From: Bacteroidales bacterium
GTDB lineage: Bacteria > Bacteroidota > Bacteroidia > Bacteroidales > UBA932
DNA length: 8,501 bases
Direction of reading: 5' to 3'
NCBI GenBank assembly: GCA_024689525.1
Contig: JAILDI010000053.1
Coordinates: 1 to 8,501 of the forward strand
Positions 5,652-8,501 of the stretch are shown piece by piece; positions within the stretch are counted from its first letter, which is position 1; each line of letters opens with the position of its first letter. The notes below the pieces were generated by a model, which saw nothing but the letters and a program-made list of their open reading frames with translations, was not told the DNA's origin and made no database searches. The position numbers and the translations under genes are program-made.

Positions 5652-6448
5652 AACTAATAATTGAAAGCGGTGCCACCAAGACTTCCTGGTGCACATCCAA
5701 GGAGCGCTTCGAAACGGCGGGAATGAATTTCGCCCATCAGAGTGCCGATGCCCTGCGCGCCATAATCGGACCTGCAGCATTGCAGATCGGGCCCGGTGTG
5801 GAGGAAGTGCACCTGTACGGAGCCGGCATCATCGGCCAGCCACCAGTGGATCTGGGAGAGTTTTTCCCGGGGGCCGATATTGAATGCGCGTCCGACCTTC
5901 TGGCCGCTGCGCGCGCCGTCTGCGGCCGTTCGGAGGGCATCGCCGCCATCCTTGGCACGGGCTCGAATTCCTGCCTGTACGACGGCGCGAAGATCGTCGC
6001 CAACATCCACGGCGGCGGATATATCATCGGCGATGAAGGCGGTGCGGCATCCCTTGGACGTATGTTCCTGGCCGATTTCATAAAGGACCTGGTGCCGGAG
6101 GAACTTGCCAAGGCATTCATCGCCGCCGGATTCGACCCGTCCTATGGCGGGATTGTGGAGAATGTGTACCGCAGCGGGGCTCCGGCGAAGTATTTCGGCA
6201 GCATCGCCCCGGTTGTGACGGCAAACTTGCACATACCTTACGCGGCCCGGCTCGTGGCCGACAACTTCCGCGCCTTCTTCGAAAGGGCCATTGTCCGCTA
6301 CGGAAAAGGGCTTCCGGTAGGCGTCATCGGCGGTTTTGCCGCGGCGATGGAAAAGCAGCTGCGGGAGGTGGCGGCGGAATACGGCATCGACATAAAGAGT
6401 ATAAGTGCATCCCCTCTGGAGGGGCTCATCAGATATCATGGCATATAA
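5648..6448 (+). CDS. BadF/BadG-family kinase, N-acetylglucosamine-kinase-like
   Basis: This 266-residue member of the ASKHA (actin/hexokinase/Hsp70) superfamily resembles the N-acetylglucosamine or N-acetylmuramic acid kinases that Bacteroidetes genomes often label BadF/BadG ATPase. The phosphate-1 motif is IESGATKTSW (5-14, where most relatives have DGGGTKT). SDLLAAARA (82-90) carries the probable catalytic D83. The phosphate-2 motif is ILGTGSNS (101-108), GGGYIIGDEGGAASLGR (122-138) follows, and the adenosine region is GVIGGFAA (225-232). ATP-dependent phosphorylation of an amino sugar in the cytoplasm is the best guess; substrate is not determinable. The ATG at 5648 (MKLIIESGATKT) is the natural start. 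A longer in-frame reading from 5477 lies inside pnuC and is not homologous. The ATGA overlap with pnuC suggests coupled translation. Its end overlaps recR by 11 nt. Confidence 0.88.
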   Translation: MKLIIESGATKTSWCTSKERFETAGMNFAHQSADALRAIIGPAALQIGPGVEEVHLYGAGIIGQPPVDLGEFFPGADIECASDLLAAARAVCGRSEGIAAILGTGSNSCLYDGAKIVANIHGGGYIIGDEGGAASLGRMFLADFIKDLVPEELAKAFIAAGFDPSYGGIVENVYRSGAPAKYFGSIAPVVTANLHIPYAARLVADNFRAFFERAIVRYGKGLPVGVIGGFAAAMEKQLREVAAEYGIDIKSISASPLEGLIRYHGI

Positions 6449-7064
6449 GGAACAATACCCGTCGGCACTGCTCAGCGACGCAGTTGAGGCAATCGGCTCC
6501 CTTCCCGGAGTGGGCCACCGCAGCGCGCTGAGGCTGGCGCTTCACCTTCTGAGGCAGCCGGAGGAGAACGTGCATCACTTCACCGACGCCATCAATCGCC
6601 TGCGCGACGGCGTGCAGTATTGCAAATGCTGCCACAACATATCGGACAGCGAGGTTTGCAGCATCTGCTCGGATCCCGGCCGCAACCACAGCCAGATCTG
6701 CGTCGTGGAGAACGTGCGGGATGTGATGAGTATCGAGGCCACCAACCAGTACTTCGGCCTGTACCATGTCCTGGGCGGCATAATTTCGCCGGTCAACGGC
6801 ATCGGCCCGGCGGACCTCACCATTAAGGAGTTGGTCGACAGGATATCGGCCCTGGAGAACCCCTCGGAATGCGAAGTGATCCTGGCGCTGAGCGGCGACG
6901 TGGACGGCGACACCACTTCCTACTACATCTGCCGACAGATTGCCCCCTCCGGCGTGCGCATCACAACGCTGGCCCGCGGCCTGGGCTTCGGCGACGACCT
7001 TGAATACGCCGATCAGCTCACTCTTGGACGCTCAATCGTGAACAGACAGGAGTTCAAGTATTGA
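6438..7064 (+). CDS. recR: Recombination protein RecR
   Basis: RecR (208 aa) works with RecO (and RecF) to load RecA at single-strand gaps. It has the N-terminal helix-hairpin-helix region with LPGVGHRSALRLALHLL (22-38). A zinc finger follows, formed by C62-x2-C65 and C74-x2-C77 (YCKCCHNI...VCSICSD). The Toprim domain (about 86-180) includes CVVENVRDVMSIE (88-100) and GDVDGDTTSYYI (153-164), and the protein ends with DDLEYADQLTLGRSI (186-200). The ATG at 6438 gives MAYKEQYPSALL, matching RecR N-termini. A GTG at 6405 would add 11 unrelated residues. It overlaps the kinase gene by 11 nt and is the last gene of the run. No terminator is visible after it, so transcription may continue into the next unit. 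Confidence 0.96.
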   Translation: MAYKEQYPSALLSDAVEAIGSLPGVGHRSALRLALHLLRQPEENVHHFTDAINRLRDGVQYCKCCHNISDSEVCSICSDPGRNHSQICVVENVRDVMSIEATNQYFGLYHVLGGIISPVNGIGPADLTIKELVDRISALENPSECEVILALSGDVDGDTTSYYICRQIAPSGVRITTLARGLGFGDDLEYADQLTLGRSIVNRQEFKY

Positions 7065-7090
7065 TTTTTAGATTGTTTTGATTATATTTG
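7060..7090 (+). promoter_or_regulatory. Promoter of the lipoprotein-radical SAM pair
   Basis: TATATTTG at 7083-7090 is a perfect -7 box. ATTG at 7060-7063 is a one-mismatch -33 box, with a 19-bp spacer. The -33 box overlaps the recR stop codon (7062-7064). Predicted start is near 7095-7099, about 13-17 nt before the ATG at 7112. The pair therefore can be expressed separately from the upstream run. Confidence 0.78.
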
Positions 7091-7111
7091 CGAAGATAAA
7101 CGATATCGCTT

Positions 7112-7300
7112 ATGAAATGGTTACGCAACATCCTTAAGGGTGTATCACTCACCGCAGCACTGTTCGTGTTCCAGGCCTGCTACGGCGCCCCCCAGGTGCC
7201 GGATGAGCCGGAGGATGCAGCGCTGGTGGAAACCAAGGCGGAAGAGGCCCCCGCGGAAGAAGAAGCCGTGGCCGAAACCCCTGTGGCCCAGGCTGAATGA
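7112..7300 (+). CDS. Small acidic lipoprotein paired with a radical SAM enzyme
   Basis: This is a 62-residue protein. Residues 1-22 form a lipoprotein signal: MKWLRNILKG, then the hydrophobic VSLTAALFVF and lipobox FQAC with lipidated C23. The mature part is only 40 residues. It starts CYGAP and continues as a Pro/Ala/Glu-rich tail with 12 acidic residues, one lysine (K42), a single tyrosine (Y24) and no cysteine beyond C23. No folded domain is recognisable. The acid-rich residues right after CYGAP (PDEPED, 30-35) sit too far from the cysteine for a classical surface-export signal. The stop overlaps the radical SAM start in ATGA, so the two are co-translated. I recall small putative lipoproteins next to radical SAM/SPASM genes in Bacteroidetes (catalogued, I believe, as TIGR04133/TIGR04134), often with a YGxP motif. 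Role as substrate or partner is inference. Confidence 0.8.
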   Translation: MKWLRNILKGVSLTAALFVFQACYGAPQVPDEPEDAALVETKAEEAPAEEEAVAETPVAQAE

Positions 7301-8367
7301 ACCCTTTTCTGTTCAGGCTGTTCCGTTACAACGAAACCCGGGTGCACGAGCTGAACTATCTGTTCTGGGAGTGCACTACCCGGTGCAATCTGCATTGCCG
7401 CCACTGCGGCAGCGACTGCACTGTTGTGAGCGGCAACCCTGATATGCCTTTACCGGACTTCTTACACGCACTTGAGACGGTGCCCGTACGCGAACGGGTG
7501 CCGGGGTTTACCGTGATTCTCACCGGCGGGGAGCCGTTGCTGCGTCCGGACATCGACCTTGTGGTACGCTCAATTAAGGAGCGTGGCGTGGGGGTTGGAA
7601 TGGTGTCCAACGGGTATTTCTACGACGAAGCCATGCACTCCCGGATGATGGCCGCCGGGCTTGGCGCGCTCACGATTTCGCTGGACGGCCTGGAGGAATC
7701 GCACGACTGGATGCGCGGTCATAAGGGCAGCTATCCGCGTGCGCTCAAAGCCATCGGCCTGGCTGCTCGTTCTTCTCTGGCCTTTGACGTTGTAACCTGC
7801 GTGAACAAGCGCAATTTCCACGAACTGCCGGAGATCTGGAAGGTGCTGGAGGGCCTGGGCGTGCGGCAGTGGAGGCTGTTTACGATTATTCCCATCGGCA
7901 GGGCCGCATCGGATCCGGAAATGCATTTGAGCGACGAGGAGTTCCTTGGGCTGATGGAGTTCATAAAGGAGCGCCGCAGCGTGGGTTCTGCTATGAAAAC
8001 CACCTTCAGCTGCGAAGGCTATCTTGGCCAGTATGAAGAAGTGGTGCGGGACACCCCGTATTTCTGCCACGCCGGCATCAACATCGCCTCCGTGCTCATC
8101 GACGGGCGTATCAACGCCTGCCCCAACATCGACCGTGACGCCTTCAGCGAAGGCTCCATATACAAAGACAGCCTGTGGGAAGTATGGAACACCCGCTTCA
8201 AACGCTACCGCAACCGCAAATGGGCCCGCGTGGGCTCCTGCCACGGCTGCCCCGTGTGGAAAAACTGCCTGGGTAACGGCATGCACAACTGGCACGGCAC
8301 CTGCGAGCAGGTTCTCAACTGCCACTACGGCAAAATCCGCGACGCCTCCGCCCCGGAGATGCCGTAA
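7297..8367 (+). CDS. Radical SAM/SPASM-domain enzyme
   Basis: This 356-residue protein has the radical SAM core cluster motif C30-x3-C34-x2-C37 (ECTTRCNLHCRHC), the SAM-binding GGEPLLR (77-83), and SNGYF (104-108) and TISLDGL (126-132) strands of the barrel. The C-terminal SPASM region has FSCE (C239), C257, the G270-x4-C275 element (GRINAC), C315-x2-C318-x5-C324, then C336 and C342. These cysteines would ligate auxiliary 4Fe-4S clusters, as in enzymes that modify peptides (anSME, PqqE, AlbA types). The enzyme has no signal peptide and is cytoplasmic, so it would have to act on the lipoprotein before export. The start at 7297 overlaps the lipoprotein stop by ATGA. The arrangement resembles the Bacteroidetes radical SAM plus lipoprotein family I recall as TIGR04133. 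Reaction and product are unknown. Confidence 0.92.
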   Translation: MNPFLFRLFRYNETRVHELNYLFWECTTRCNLHCRHCGSDCTVVSGNPDMPLPDFLHALETVPVRERVPGFTVILTGGEPLLRPDIDLVVRSIKERGVGVGMVSNGYFYDEAMHSRMMAAGLGALTISLDGLEESHDWMRGHKGSYPRALKAIGLAARSSLAFDVVTCVNKRNFHELPEIWKVLEGLGVRQWRLFTIIPIGRAASDPEMHLSDEEFLGLMEFIKERRSVGSAMKTTFSCEGYLGQYEEVVRDTPYFCHAGINIASVLIDGRINACPNIDRDAFSEGSIYKDSLWEVWNTRFKRYRNRKWARVGSCHGCPVWKNCLGNGMHNWHGTCEQVLNCHYGKIRDASAPEMP

Positions 8368-8389
8368 AATGCATTTCTCTGATTATCAA

Positions 8390-8453
8390 TGATTTACAGT
8401 TTTTAAATGCGGCATTTTGCCGCATTTAGTTTTCGCAAGTCGCTGATTTACAG
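8390..8453. repeat. 10-bp direct repeat TGATTTACAG flanking the terminator
   Basis: TGATTTACAG occurs at 8390-8399 and again at 8444-8453, start-to-start 54 bp. The hairpin at 8405-8427 sits between them. Flanking bases outside the 10-mer do not match. It could be a remnant of a repeated intergenic element or a recombination footprint, or chance in AT-rich DNA. No integrase or transposase is visible. Confidence 0.5.
8405..8433 (+). terminator. Hairpin terminator after the radical SAM gene
   Basis: AAATGCGGCA (8405-8414), loop TTT (8415-8417), TGCCGCATTT (8418-8427): a perfect 10-bp stem with a GC-rich centre, followed by AG and four T residues (8430-8433). It lies 38 nt after the stop of the radical SAM gene. 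The U-run is short, so termination strength is uncertain. Because the stem is symmetric, a converging gene beyond the right edge might also use it. Confidence 0.72.
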
Positions 8454-8501
8454 CCTGTTGCGTTTTACGCCCAACAGCATACAACCGTCGTACAAGCCGT
8501 G

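Noticed and set aside
5654..6439. Open frame of 261 codons opposite the sugar kinase gene.
   Set aside because: Antisense shadow: no recognisable motif, while the sense strand carries the full ASKHA motifs.
7570..8325. Open frame of 251 codons opposite the radical SAM gene.
   Set aside because: Antisense shadow of a conserved gene, with low-complexity Ala/Val/Gly composition.
8386..8499. Open stretch of 37 codons on the minus strand running off the right edge (RLYAVGRKTQQAVNQRLAK...).
   Set aside because: It spans the terminator hairpin and both repeats, has no start in view and no family resemblance I can support. An open frame this short is expected often by chance.
8448..8501. Alternative minus-strand tail (HGLYDGCMLLGVKRNRL, then stop at 8448-8450) as the end of a converging gene.
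   Set aside because: Only 17 codons are visible and no family can be recognised, so it cannot be told from chance.
1..8501. CRISPR array, tRNA, rRNA, insertion sequence or phage genes.
   Set aside because: Reading both strands shows no spaced repeats of CRISPR type, no tRNA-like cloverleaf, and no transposase or integrase motifs; coding density is high with recognised housekeeping genes.

Overview
The window reads as housekeeping chromosome of a member of the Bacteroidetes, most likely a Bacteroidales gut-type organism with fairly high GC. The best evidence is promoter architecture: every transcription unit that starts inside the window has a Bacteroidetes-type promoter, with TAnnTTTG at -7 and TTTG or a one-mismatch version at -33, 19-20 bp apart. 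Most starts also have A-rich upstream DNA without a Shine-Dalgarno sequence, and the proteins look like Bacteroidetes family members. Genus assignment is inference.

Layout. On the minus strand from the left edge lies the ribosomal operon rpsF (bS6) - rpsR (bS18) - rplI (bL9, cut by the edge). Its promoter is at 811-842 and its leader can fold into a hairpin that resembles an S6:S18 autoregulatory site. Upstream of it, also on the minus strand, is gmk - nadD - CYTH/triphosphatase, with a promoter at 2466-2497. Facing away on the plus strand is a tight five-gene run from 2546 to 7064: FKBP-type prolyl isomerase, lipoprotein type I pullulanase, PnuC-type vitamin/nucleoside transporter, BadF/BadG-type sugar kinase, recR. 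Genes in this run touch or overlap, so one transcript is likely. The gmk promoter and the promoter of this run are interleaved over about 50 bp.

A third plus-strand unit has its own promoter overlapping the recR stop codon. It encodes a 62-residue acidic lipoprotein and, in ATGA overlap, a radical SAM/SPASM enzyme. A perfect 10-bp hairpin terminator follows. This pair is the least explained and most interesting part of the window. It has the layout of a peptide-modification system in which the presumed substrate or partner is a membrane-anchored lipoprotein.

Functional links. The ribosomal operon encodes two of the three proteins known to form the pocket that hides the anti-Shine-Dalgarno tail in Bacteroidetes ribosomes, and rpsR itself has a strong, well-spaced Shine-Dalgarno sequence, which suggests feedback. 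gmk, nadD and the CYTH enzyme share nucleotide/polyphosphate chemistry. pnuC may import an NAD precursor or a related vitamin, but its close coupling to a sugar-kinase-like gene leaves its substrate open. The last ~130 bases hold the terminator, a direct repeat and no supportable gene.
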